Positions 9,770-17,066 of a DNA stretch of 18,454 nt are shown piece after piece (the stretch's first letter is position 1; every line of letters begins with the position of its first letter). The translations under genes and the position numbers were made by a program. The stretch is from the NCBI GenBank assembly GCA_900763035.1, contig CAAFIS010000159.1:1-18454 (forward strand). The letters run 5' to 3'. Origin of the DNA: Clostridia bacterium (lineage in GTDB: Bacteria > Bacillota > Clostridia > Oscillospirales > Acutalibacteraceae). The notes under the pieces are model-generated. The model saw nothing but the letters and a program-made list of their open reading frames with translations. It made no database searches and had not been told where the DNA came from.

Positions 9770-11296
9770 ATGTTCGCGGGACTGAAAAGCATGGGGCTGC
9801 GCGGGATCGACGGCTTCATCGTCGAGGTGGAGGCCGATCTTTCGCAGGGACTGCCGGGGTTCGACGTGGTCGGGCTGCCGGATGCCGCGGTGCGCGAATC
9901 GCGCGACCGGGTGCGCGCCGCGATGAAAAACGCAGGCTATGCCTACCCGGTCAGCCGCATCACGGTCAATCTGGCCCCCGCCGACGTCAAAAAGGAAGGC
10001 TCGGTCTACGATCTGCCGTTGCTGCTGGCGCTGCTGAGCGCCAGCGGCCAGCTGCGTGCGGATCTGTCCCGCGCCGCCTTCATCGGCGAGCTTTCGCTGC
10101 AGGGCGCGGTGCGCCCGGTGCGCGGCGCACTGCCCATGGCGATCGCCGCGCGCGATGCCGGGCTGGCGGAGGTCTACGTCCCGGCGGAGAACGCCGCCGA
10201 AACGGCCGTGGTCGACGGCATCCGGGTGTATCCCGTGCCTACGGTGGCCGCGCTGCTGTCCCATCTGCGGGGCGAGCAGCCGCTCGTCCCCGCCGAAACG
10301 CCGGCCTTCGTGCCCGGCGACGCGCCGGGCTGCCCGGACTTCGCCGACGTGATGGGACAGGAGGCCGCGCGCCGCGCCATGGAGATCGCGGCGGCGGGCG
10401 CACACAACGTGCTGCTGATCGGCCCGCCCGGCTCCGGCAAAAGTATGCTGGCCAAGCGCCTGCCCTCGATCCTTCCGGACATGACGCGCGACGAAGCGCT
10501 GGAATGCACGAAGCTGCACTCCATCGCCGGGACGCTCGACGGGACGGGGCTGCTGCGCGCGCGGCCGTTCCGCTCCCCTCACCACAACATCTCGCCGCAG
10601 GGATTGGCGGGCGGCGGCGTCACGCCCCGCCCCGGCGAGGTATCGCTCGCGCACAACGGCGTGCTGTTTTTGGACGAGCTGCCGGAGTTCTCGCGCACCG
10701 CGATGGAATGCCTGCGCCAGCCGCTGGAGGACGGCCGGGTCACGATCTCGCGCGTCAGCGCATCACTGTCGTACCCGTGCCGCATCATGCTCGTCGCGGC
10801 GATGAACCCGTGTCCCTGCGGCTATTTCGGGCATCCCACGCGGGCGTGCACCTGCTCGCCGCAGGCGGTGCAGCGGTATCTGGGCAAGGTGTCCGGCCCG
10901 CTGCTCGACCGGATCGACCTGCACGTCGAGGTGCCGCCGGTCGATTATGCTCAGCTGTCCGCCAAAACACCGGGCGAGAGCAGCGCGGATATCCGTGCGC
11001 GCGTCAACGCCGCCAGACAGCGCCAGCGCGAGCGGTTCGGCACCTCCCCCATCCCGGACAACGCGCACATCCCCACCGGCCGGCTGCGGGAGTTCTGCCC
11101 GCTGACGCCGGGGGCGAACGCACTGCTGTCCGGCGCGTTCGAGCGCATGGGGCTGTCCGCCCGCGCTTACGACCGGCTGCTGAAGGTCGCGCGCACGATC
11201 GCGGATCTTGACGGCAGCGACACGATCGACACCCCGCACATCGCGGAGGCGATCCAGTACCGCAGTCTGGACCGCAAGTATTGGCAGGGGACATGA
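9770..11296 (+). CDS. YifB/ComM-family Mg-chelatase-like AAA+ ATPase
   Basis: This cytoplasmic AAA+ ATPase belongs to the YifB/ComM family. ComM of Gram-negative bacteria is a hexameric helicase that promotes branch migration during natural transformation; the role in Gram-positives is less clear. The 508-residue protein has an N-terminal ChlI-like domain (about 1-185, with the start MFAGLKSMGLRGIDGFIVEV), an AAA+ core with Walker A GPPGSGKS at 218-225 and Walker B VLFLDE at 298-303, and the characteristic MNPCPCGYFG insertion whose Cys348, Cys350, Cys360 and Cys362 could bind zinc. The C-terminal lid has LLDRIDLHVEVP and RAYDRLLKVARTIADL. Start 9770 follows AGGGGGAAGGTAA, 25 bases after the ATPase gene. 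Its position with polA and uvrC suits a DNA repair or recombination role. Confidence 0.9.
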   Translation: MFAGLKSMGLRGIDGFIVEVEADLSQGLPGFDVVGLPDAAVRESRDRVRAAMKNAGYAYPVSRITVNLAPADVKKEGSVYDLPLLLALLSASGQLRADLSRAAFIGELSLQGAVRPVRGALPMAIAARDAGLAEVYVPAENAAETAVVDGIRVYPVPTVAALLSHLRGEQPLVPAETPAFVPGDAPGCPDFADVMGQEAARRAMEIAAAGAHNVLLIGPPGSGKSMLAKRLPSILPDMTRDEALECTKLHSIAGTLDGTGLLRARPFRSPHHNISPQGLAGGGVTPRPGEVSLAHNGVLFLDELPEFSRTAMECLRQPLEDGRVTISRVSASLSYPCRIMLVAAMNPCPCGYFGHPTRACTCSPQAVQRYLGKVSGPLLDRIDLHVEVPPVDYAQLSAKTPGESSADIRARVNAARQRQRERFGTSPIPDNAHIPTGRLREFCPLTPGANALLSGAFERMGLSARAYDRLLKVARTIADLDGSDTIDTPHIAEAIQYRSLDRKYWQGT

Positions 11297-11321
11297 CCCC
11301 CAAGCAGACGGGAGGCGGCGC

Positions 11322-13208
11322 ATGAGCGAAAACCCAAAGCTCGGCGAGCTGCGGCGGCAGGCGATGGCGCTCCAGCTGCAGCCGGGCGTAGATATCATGA
11401 AGGATGCGTCCGGCAAGATCATCTATATCGGCAAGGCCAAAAAGCTGAAAAACCGCGTCAGCCAATATTTCGGCTCCGATACGAACCACACCGAAAAGGT
11501 GCGCCGGATGGTGGCGAACGTCGACCGGTTCGACTATATCGTCGTGGGCAGCGAATTTGAGGCGCTGGTGCTGGAATGTGCGCTGATCAAGCGGGAGATG
11601 CCGAAATACAACATCCTGCTCAAGGATGACAAGGGCTATCACTATATCCGCGTTTCTCCCCCGCCCTATCCCCGCCTGACGGAAGCGAAGCAGACCGCCG
11701 ACGACGGCGCGCGCTATATCGGCCCGTATATGAGCGGCTACACGATCAAGCAGGCGCTCGACGAGGTGGGCGCGATCTTCGGGCTGGCCACCTGCGGCCG
11801 CACGCTGACGCACGGCCGGCGCAGCGGCGACCGGCCGTGCCTGAACGCGCACATCGGGCGCTGCTGCGCCCCCTGCACCGGCCGGGTGGATCCCGCCGCA
11901 TATCAGGAGCGCGTGGAGCAGGCGCTCGCCTTTTTGCAGAAGGGCAGCGCCGACACGATGGCGGAGCTGACCCGCCGCATGGAGGACGCCGCAGAGCGTC
12001 TGGATTTCGAGCAGGCGGCGCGCCTGCGCGACCGCATCCAGGCGATCCGCCGCTTGGGCGACCGGCAGAAGGTCGTCACCTCCCGCGTGCCGGAGCAGGA
12101 CGTGATCGCGCTGGCGCAGGGCAGCGGCGCGGCGTGCTTCGAGGTGTTCCGGTTCACCGGCGGCCGCCTGAGCGACCGCGAGCATTTTTTGATGAACGAG
12201 AGCTTCGGCGACGACCCGGCAGATCTGTCTGCCGCGCGGGCGGAGTTTTTGCAGCGCTACTATTCGCTGCGCGCGCACGTGCCGCCGCAGGTGACGGTAG
12301 ACGGCGACGTGGAGGACGCCCCGCTGCTGGAGCAGTGGCTGACCGAAAAGGCCGGGCGGCGCGTGCATATCGTGCGCCCGCAGATCGGCGAGCAGGCGCA
12401 CCTGTCCGCCATGTGCCGCGATAACGCGGCCGAGCGCATAGCCCAGCAGCAGGGCATGACGGGGCGCGAGGGTGCGGCGCTGGAGGATATCCGTCAGCTG
12501 CTGGGACTGGAGAACACGCCGCGTTATATCGAATGCTACGACATCTCGAACACGAACGGCGCGAACAACGTCGCCGGGATGGTCGTATTCGAGGACGGCC
12601 GCCCGCTGCGCAGCGCCTACCGCCGGTTCAAGATCAAAACCGTCGTCGGGCAGGACGACTACGCCTCGATGAGCGAGGTGCTGACCCGCCGCATGGACGA
12701 ATATCTGGCCCACCGGGACGAGGGCACCGGCTTCGGCCGCCTGCCGGATCTGATCCTGCTCGACGGCGGCGAGGGGCACGTGTCCACCGTCGCCCCGATC
12801 ATCGAGCGTTACGGGCTGGGGATCGCGGTGTTCGGTCTGGTCAAGGACGACCGGCACCGCACCCGCGCCGTTGCCCTGCGCGGCGGCGAGATCGCGATCG
12901 CGCAAAAGCGCGCGGCGTACACGCTGCTGTCCGCGATCCAAGAGGAAGTGCACCGCTACGCGATCGCGTTCCACCGGCAGCAGCGGCGCTCCTCGTCCAT
13001 CGCCACCACGCTGACGCAGATCGAGGGCATCGGCCCGAGGCGTGCGCGGGAGCTGCTGCGCCGTTTCGGCTCGCTCAAGGCGGTCGCGAACGCGACGGAG
13101 GAGGAGCTGCTGCTCGTCCCCGGCATGACGCGTCCCGCCGCATCGGCGGTGCTGTCGGCCCTTGGCGGCCGCCCGCCGCAGGACACGGATAAGGAGGATG
13201 ACGCGTGA
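11322..13208 (+). CDS. uvrC: Excinuclease ABC subunit C
   Basis: UvrC makes the two incisions of nucleotide excision repair with UvrB on damaged DNA. The 628-residue protein has normal length and domain order. The N-terminal GIY-YIG nuclease (about 15-100) keeps Tyr35, Lys38, Arg45, Tyr49 and Glu82. A cysteine-bearing region follows (about 165-190), then the UvrB-binding UVR motif (about 213-245), an RNase-H-like nuclease with Asp407, Asp481 and His512, and a helix-hairpin-helix pair (about 559-615). Oddly, the GIY half of the first motif reads PGVD rather than PGVY, putting Asp24 where Thermotoga UvrC has Tyr19. The ATG at 11322 has GGAGG six bases upstream and gives the usual N-terminus; an upstream extension would overlap yifB. 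The stop overlaps the ktrB start. Confidence 0.95.
   Translation: MSENPKLGELRRQAMALQLQPGVDIMKDASGKIIYIGKAKKLKNRVSQYFGSDTNHTEKVRRMVANVDRFDYIVVGSEFEALVLECALIKREMPKYNILLKDDKGYHYIRVSPPPYPRLTEAKQTADDGARYIGPYMSGYTIKQALDEVGAIFGLATCGRTLTHGRRSGDRPCLNAHIGRCCAPCTGRVDPAAYQERVEQALAFLQKGSADTMAELTRRMEDAAERLDFEQAARLRDRIQAIRRLGDRQKVVTSRVPEQDVIALAQGSGAACFEVFRFTGGRLSDREHFLMNESFGDDPADLSAARAEFLQRYYSLRAHVPPQVTVDGDVEDAPLLEQWLTEKAGRRVHIVRPQIGEQAHLSAMCRDNAAERIAQQQGMTGREGAALEDIRQLLGLENTPRYIECYDISNTNGANNVAGMVVFEDGRPLRSAYRRFKIKTVVGQDDYASMSEVLTRRMDEYLAHRDEGTGFGRLPDLILLDGGEGHVSTVAPIIERYGLGIAVFGLVKDDRHRTRAVALRGGEIAIAQKRAAYTLLSAIQEEVHRYAIAFHRQQRRSSSIATTLTQIEGIGPRRARELLRRFGSLKAVANATEEELLLVPGMTRPAASAVLSALGGRPPQDTDKEDDA
13191..13197 (+). 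promoter_or_regulatory. Ribosome binding site inside uvrC for the GTG start of ktrB
   Basis: A full AAGGAGG lies 7 bases before a GTG at 13205 and within the last codons of uvrC. It makes the GTG start convincing and implies translational coupling across the GTGA overlap. Confidence 0.85.
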
Positions 13209-14557
13209 AGAAAAAACGCGGCTCCGCCCGACGGCTGACCAACGTGCAGCTGATCGCGCTGAGCTTTTTGGTCCTGATCGCGTGCGGCACGGTGCTGCTG
13301 TGCCTGCCGTGGGCCACACGCTCCGGCACGCCCGCCGCGCCGGGCGACGCGCTGTTCACCGCCACGTCGGCGGCGTGCGTCACCGGGCTGGCGGTGCAGG
13401 ATACCGGGCTGTACTGGTCGGCGTTCGGGCAGGCCGTGATCCTGCTGCTGATCCAGATCGGCGGGCTGGGCTTCATCACGATCGCCACGTTCACGCTGAC
13501 GGTGCTGCGCCGGCGCATCGGCATCCGCAACCGCGAGCGCATGGTAGAGAGCATCAACACCGCCGACAACGGCAGCATCCTCGCCCTGACGCGCACGATC
13601 ATTTTGGGCACCGGCACGGTGGAGCTGTGCGGCGCAGCGCTGCTGGCCGTCCGCTTCGTCCCCCGGCTGGGGGCGGGCCGCGGGCTGTGGTATGCGGTGT
13701 TCCACGCCGTGTCGGCGTTCTGCAACGCCGGGTTCGACCTGATGGGGCCGATCGACGGCCCCTACGCCTCGCTGACGGCCTACGCCGCCGATCCGCTGGT
13801 CACGCTGACGGTCATGGCACTGATCCTGATCGGCGGGCTGGGCTTTTGGGTGTGGGACGATCTGCTGCGGCATTTCGCCCGCCCGCTCCGCTTCCGCCTG
13901 CAGACGAAGCTGGTGCTCGCCGTCACCGGCGCGCTGACCGTCGGCGGCGCGGCGCTGTTTTTCCTGCTGGAGCACGGCACGCGCGCCGGACAGCCGTTCG
14001 GCGAGCAGCTGCTGCGCGCGCTGTTCGATGCCGTCACGCCGCGCACCGCGGGCTTTTCCGTCACCGATGCCGCCGCGCTCTCGCCGGGCAGCAAGCTGCT
14101 GACGATCCTGTTCATGTTCGTCGGCGGCAGCTCCGGCTCGACGGCGGGCGGCATCAAGACCACGACCCTGGCGGTGCTGCTGCTGTATACGGCGGCGCAG
14201 CTGACCGGCCGCCGCGAGGCGGGCGCCTTCGGCCGCCGCTTTTCCCCACAGGTGCTGCCCCGCGCCGTCGCGGTGGCGGCCGGGAACCTGGTGCTGGCCC
14301 TGCTCGGCGGCATCGTCCTGACGCTGCTGCATCCGGCGCTCCCGCTGGCGGATATCCTGCTGGAAACGTTCTCCGCCATCGGCACCGTAGGCATAAGCAC
14401 GGGGATCACCCGCTCGCTCGGCACGGCGGGGCGCGCCGTGCTGGTGCTGCTGATGTACTGCGGACGGATCGGCAGCCTGTCGTTCTCGGCCGCGCTGCAC
14501 GAGCAGCGCACGCCCCCGCCCGTGCAAGATCCCACGGAACAGATCGTCGTCGGATAA
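13205..14557 (+). CDS. ktrB: K+ uptake channel subunit, TrkH/KtrB family
   Basis: This membrane protein is the ion-conducting subunit of a Ktr potassium uptake system. At 450 residues it matches KtrB rather than the longer TrkH. It shows the four M1-P-M2 repeats of the superfamily, each with a selectivity-filter glycine: CVTGL (Gly61), CNAGF (Gly176), RTAGF (Gly283) and GTVGIS (Gly396). The third repeat carries the GGSSGSTAGGIKTTT intramembrane gating loop. The N-terminus is short and basic (KKKRGSARR) before the first membrane helix. Translation starts at a GTG overlapping the uvrC stop as GTGA, with AAGGAGG 7 bases upstream. The cytosolic RCK partner is encoded 31 bases downstream. Na+ dependence, as known for some KtrB proteins, cannot be read from the sequence. 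Confidence 0.93.
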   Translation: MKKKRGSARRLTNVQLIALSFLVLIACGTVLLCLPWATRSGTPAAPGDALFTATSAACVTGLAVQDTGLYWSAFGQAVILLLIQIGGLGFITIATFTLTVLRRRIGIRNRERMVESINTADNGSILALTRTIILGTGTVELCGAALLAVRFVPRLGAGRGLWYAVFHAVSAFCNAGFDLMGPIDGPYASLTAYAADPLVTLTVMALILIGGLGFWVWDDLLRHFARPLRFRLQTKLVLAVTGALTVGGAALFFLLEHGTRAGQPFGEQLLRALFDAVTPRTAGFSVTDAAALSPGSKLLTILFMFVGGSSGSTAGGIKTTTLAVLLLYTAAQLTGRREAGAFGRRFSPQVLPRAVAVAAGNLVLALLGGIVLTLLHPALPLADILLETFSAIGTVGISTGITRSLGTAGRAVLVLLMYCGRIGSLSFSAALHEQRTPPPVQDPTEQIVVG

Positions 14558-14588
14558 GCTCCGGCAAGCAAAGAAAGGATGGTTCGGG

Positions 14589-15239
14589 ATGAAGACCCGT
14601 TCGTTTTTGGTCATCGGCCTAGGCTCGTTCGGCAGGCACCTGTGCGGCTGCCTTGCCCGGCAGGGCTCGGAGGTGATGGCGGTCGACCGCGATGCCGCCA
14701 AGGTGGAACAGATCCTGCCGCAGGTCACCAGCGGCAAGATCGGCGACTGCACAGATCCGGAGGTGCTGCGCTCCTTCGGCATCCCGGATCTGGATGCCTG
14801 CTTCGTCTGCATCGAGGACGATCTGGAAAACAGCCTGATCGTGACGGATCTGGTGCACGAGCTGGGCGCGAAGCGGCTGTTCAGTCTGGCCGGGCGCGAT
14901 ATGCAGGAAAAATTCCTGCTGCGCTGCGGCGCCGACCGCGTCGTCTTCCCGGAAAAGGACATCGCCTACCGCATCGCGATGGCGGAATGCTGCGACACGA
15001 TCTTCGATTTCGTCGCACTGGCCGGGGATTACGGGATATTCGAGATCGCGCCCCCCGCAGCATGGTACGGAAAGACCATGCTGCAGCTGGATCTGCGCGC
15101 ACGCTACCGCATCAATGTGCTGGCCGCCCGGCGCGAAAAGCAGATCTGGCCGACCCTGTCGCCGGACTATGTGTTCTCGGCCGACGAACACGTGCTGGTC
15201 ATGGGACACGCCGACGATATCCGTCGGCTGGACGGCTGA
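14589..15239 (+). CDS. ktrA: K+ uptake regulatory subunit, TrkA/KtrA RCK protein
   Basis: This cytosolic ring subunit gates KtrB in response to bound nucleotide. The 216-residue protein has an N-terminal RCK Rossmann domain (about 1-135) with GLGSFG at 10-15 and an acidic residue, Asp33, ending the second strand, where the nucleotide ribose normally binds. A C-terminal RCK_C domain (about 140-216) ends with DEHVLVMGHADDIRRL. In KtrA proteins ATP activates and ADP inactivates, and c-di-AMP can bind the C-terminal domain; I infer rather than see this here. The ATG at 14589 is preceded by AAAGGA with 9 bases of spacing. A nearer ATG at 14579 is in another frame. It follows ktrB by 31 bases, so the two are surely one unit. 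Confidence 0.93.
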   Translation: MKTRSFLVIGLGSFGRHLCGCLARQGSEVMAVDRDAAKVEQILPQVTSGKIGDCTDPEVLRSFGIPDLDACFVCIEDDLENSLIVTDLVHELGAKRLFSLAGRDMQEKFLLRCGADRVVFPEKDIAYRIAMAECCDTIFDFVALAGDYGIFEIAPPAAWYGKTMLQLDLRARYRINVLAARREKQIWPTLSPDYVFSADEHVLVMGHADDIRRLDG

Positions 15240-15254
15240 CGAAGGGGACGAAAA

Positions 15255-16268
15255 ATGAACGATAGTATCATCCTGATCGGGATGCCGTCCAGCGGCAAAA
15301 GCACGCTGGGACGGCAGCTGGCCGAACGGCTGGGCTTTACCTATCTGGACACCGACGACGTGATCCGGCAGCAAAACGGCTGCTCGCTGCAGGACATCAT
15401 CGACCGCGACGGGCCGGACGTGTTCCGGCAGCGGGAGGAGGCCGCGATCTGCAGCGTGCGGTGCAGCCGCACCGTGATCGCCACGGGCGGCAGCGTCGTT
15501 TATCTGCCGCAGGCGATGGCGCATCTGCGCACATTGGGCACGGTGGTCTATCTGTCCATGTCGTTCGCCGATCTGTGCCGCCGGATCGGCGACCCGCGCG
15601 TGCGCGGCGTGCTGATCCCGGAGGGCTTCACCTTCCGCGACCTGTATGACGAGCGTGTGCCGCTTTATCGCCGCTATGCGGACCTGACGGTGGAGGAAGC
15701 GCCCGGCGAGGACGCCGCCCACACGCTGGCACGGCTCGTTTCCGCACTGGAGGAGCGTGCGGCACGTCCGGCAGCGGATCCCCTGTCGATCCGCCGCGCC
15801 GTGCCGCAGGATCTGCCCGCTGTTTTGTCGGTGTATGCCGCCGCGCGGCAGTTCATGATGCAGCACGGCAACCCCACCCAGTGGGCGGGCGGCTACCCGC
15901 CCAAAGAACTGGTGGAGGACGATATCGCCCGCGGGCAGCTGTACGTCGCCGAGGCGAACGGGCAGATCCACGGCGTGTTCGCCTTTATTTTGGGCGACGA
16001 CCCGATGTATGCCGTCATCACGGACGGCGCGTGGCTGTCGGACGCGCCGTACGGCACGCTGCACCGCGTGGCCTCGGACGGGCAGATCCGCAGGCTGCTG
16101 GCGGCCGCCGTCACCTTCGCCCGCCAAACGACCGTCCGCCTGCGCATCGATACGCACGCCGATAACCTCCCCATGCAGCGCGCGATCGCGCGCGAGGGCT
16201 TTTCGGCCTGCGGGACGGTCTTCGCCCCGGACGGCACGCCCCGCATCGCCTTCGAGCTGCTGCCCTGA
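15255..16268 (+). CDS. Shikimate-kinase-like P-loop kinase fused to a GNAT acetyltransferase
   Basis: A single 337-residue frame joins two domains. Residues 1-172 resemble shikimate kinase: Walker A GMPSSGKST (9-17), DTD with Asp34, FRQRE with Arg58, ATGGSVV (76-82), a lid arginine Arg117, and ERVPLYRRYAD with Arg134. The usual GGG substrate loop is GGS here, and the lid reads RGVLIPEGFTFRDLY rather than RPLL. Residues 176-337 are a GNAT-like domain with QWAGGYPP, DIARGQLYVAEANGQIHGVFAF, YGTLHRVASDG, RIDTHADNLPMQ, the late GF motif and DGTPRIAFE. Its acetyl-CoA loop, normally Q/RxxGxG/A, is not canonical (DGQIRRLLAAA). No internal start or ribosome site separates the domains. It follows ktrA by 15 bases. 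True shikimate kinase activity is possible but unproven; both substrates are unknown. Confidence 0.82.
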   Translation: MNDSIILIGMPSSGKSTLGRQLAERLGFTYLDTDDVIRQQNGCSLQDIIDRDGPDVFRQREEAAICSVRCSRTVIATGGSVVYLPQAMAHLRTLGTVVYLSMSFADLCRRIGDPRVRGVLIPEGFTFRDLYDERVPLYRRYADLTVEEAPGEDAAHTLARLVSALEERAARPAADPLSIRRAVPQDLPAVLSVYAAARQFMMQHGNPTQWAGGYPPKELVEDDIARGQLYVAEANGQIHGVFAFILGDDPMYAVITDGAWLSDAPYGTLHRVASDGQIRRLLAAAVTFARQTTVRLRIDTHADNLPMQRAIAREGFSACGTVFAPDGTPRIAFELLP

Positions 16269-16328
16269 CCCGCCCGCGTTCTACATCCGTTCCCGCCCGC
16301 ATACCTTACAGGGAAAGGGGCGGATAGC

Positions 16329-16916
16329 ATGACCAAGATCTATATCGATCAGGGACATAACCCGGAAGGGATCAACGCCGGAGCGGAGGGCTTCGGCCTG
16401 CGGGAGCAGGACATCAACTACGCCGTCGGGATCCGTCTGCGGGATATCCTGCAGGCGGACGGCCGGTTCGAGGTGCGCGTTTCGCGCCCGACACCGGAAA
16501 CGACGCTCGGCACCGGCAACGCGACCAGTCTGGCCGCGCGCGTGAACGGCGCAAACGAATGGGGCGCGGACTATTTCATCAGCATCCACTGCAACGCCAG
16601 TGAAAACCCGGCCGCGAACGGCAGCGAGGTGTACGTGTTCCGCGATACCGGCACGGCCGCCGATCTGGCCGCGGCCGTCCTTGCCGCCATCGTGGCACGT
16701 GTGGGGACGAAGGACAACGGCGTGCGCGTCAACCCCGCGCTGTATGTGCTGCGGCGCACGCGGATGCCTGCGATCTTGGTGGAGCTGGCCTACATCACCA
16801 ACGCCGAGGACGTGCAGAAGCTGCAAAACGACCGGTACGCCTTCGCCTACGCGATCTACGAGGGGCTGTGCACCCATCTGGGGCTTTCCCCCAATGTCCC
16901 GTATGCCGAGGGCTGA
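16329..16916 (+). CDS. N-acetylmuramoyl-L-alanine amidase (Amidase_3), no signal peptide
   Basis: This zinc amidase should cut the bond between N-acetylmuramate and L-alanine in peptidoglycan. The 195-residue protein is a bare Amidase_3 domain. His10 in IDQGHN, Glu26 in LREQDINYA and His87 in SIHCNAS are the predicted zinc ligands, and Glu152 in ILVELAYITN is the catalytic glutamate. It has no signal peptide, membrane segment, SH3, LysM or SPOR domain. Leaderless relatives include mother-cell lysis enzymes such as CwlC of sporulating Bacillus and phage endolysins. No phage genes lie nearby, so a sporulation or cell-lysis role is more likely, but this is inference. It begins 60 bases after the fusion gene, with AGGGAAAGGGG upstream, and is the last gene before a strong terminator. 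Confidence 0.88.
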   Translation: MTKIYIDQGHNPEGINAGAEGFGLREQDINYAVGIRLRDILQADGRFEVRVSRPTPETTLGTGNATSLAARVNGANEWGADYFISIHCNASENPAANGSEVYVFRDTGTAADLAAAVLAAIVARVGTKDNGVRVNPALYVLRRTRMPAILVELAYITNAEDVQKLQNDRYAFAYAIYEGLCTHLGLSPNVPYAEG

Positions 16917-16960
16917 TCCGGTCAACCGGCCGCCTTTTGCCCAAAAACCGAACGATCTTC

Positions 16961-16995
16961 GCCCCTGTGACCAAAAATCGGTCACGGGGGCTTTT
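16961..16995 (+). terminator. Rho-independent terminator ending the ten-gene run
   Basis: GCCCCTGTGACC (16961-16972) and GGTCACGGGGGC (16980-16991) form a 12-bp stem with one T-G wobble and a 7-base AAAAATC loop, followed by TTTT and then CTGTCT. It lies 44 bases after the amidase stop and before the oleate hydratase gene. It is the first convincing plus-strand terminator after position 1940. Confidence 0.92.
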
Positions 16996-16996
16996 C

Positions 16997-17038
16997 TGTC
17001 TATGGTAAAACCGCGGCGGAGGGGGTATCCTATAGACA
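16997..17038. promoter_or_regulatory. Inverted repeat in the upstream region of the oleate hydratase gene
   Basis: TGTCTAT (16997-17003) and ATAGACA (17032-17038) are perfect 7-base inverted arms 28 bases apart. Read inward, each arm continues as TGTCTAT-GG-TA and TGTCTAT-AGGA-TA, so the half-sites resemble each other beyond the core. They enclose the likely promoter area, where only a weak -10 (TATCCT, 17026-17031) is visible and no good -35. This could be the operator of a fatty-acid-responsive regulator, but no such regulator is in the window. Confidence 0.35.
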
Positions 17039-17066
17039 AGATCAAAAAACACAGGAGGTCATCATC

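Noticed and set aside
11004..13319. A 771-codon minus-strand frame opposite yifB, uvrC and ktrB
   Set aside because: Antisense shadow with Arg/Ala/His-rich content and no recognisable domain; uvrC is unambiguous in this stretch.
12956..14962. A 668-codon minus-strand frame opposite uvrC, ktrB and ktrA
   Set aside because: Antisense shadow; its product is Gln/Arg/Ala-rich and unlike any family I know, while ktrB and ktrA carry all expected motifs.
16272..16310. A possible promoter in the 60-base gap before the amidase gene
   Set aside because: The best spacing (TTCTAC-17-TACCTT) matches the -35 consensus poorly, so I do not call it.
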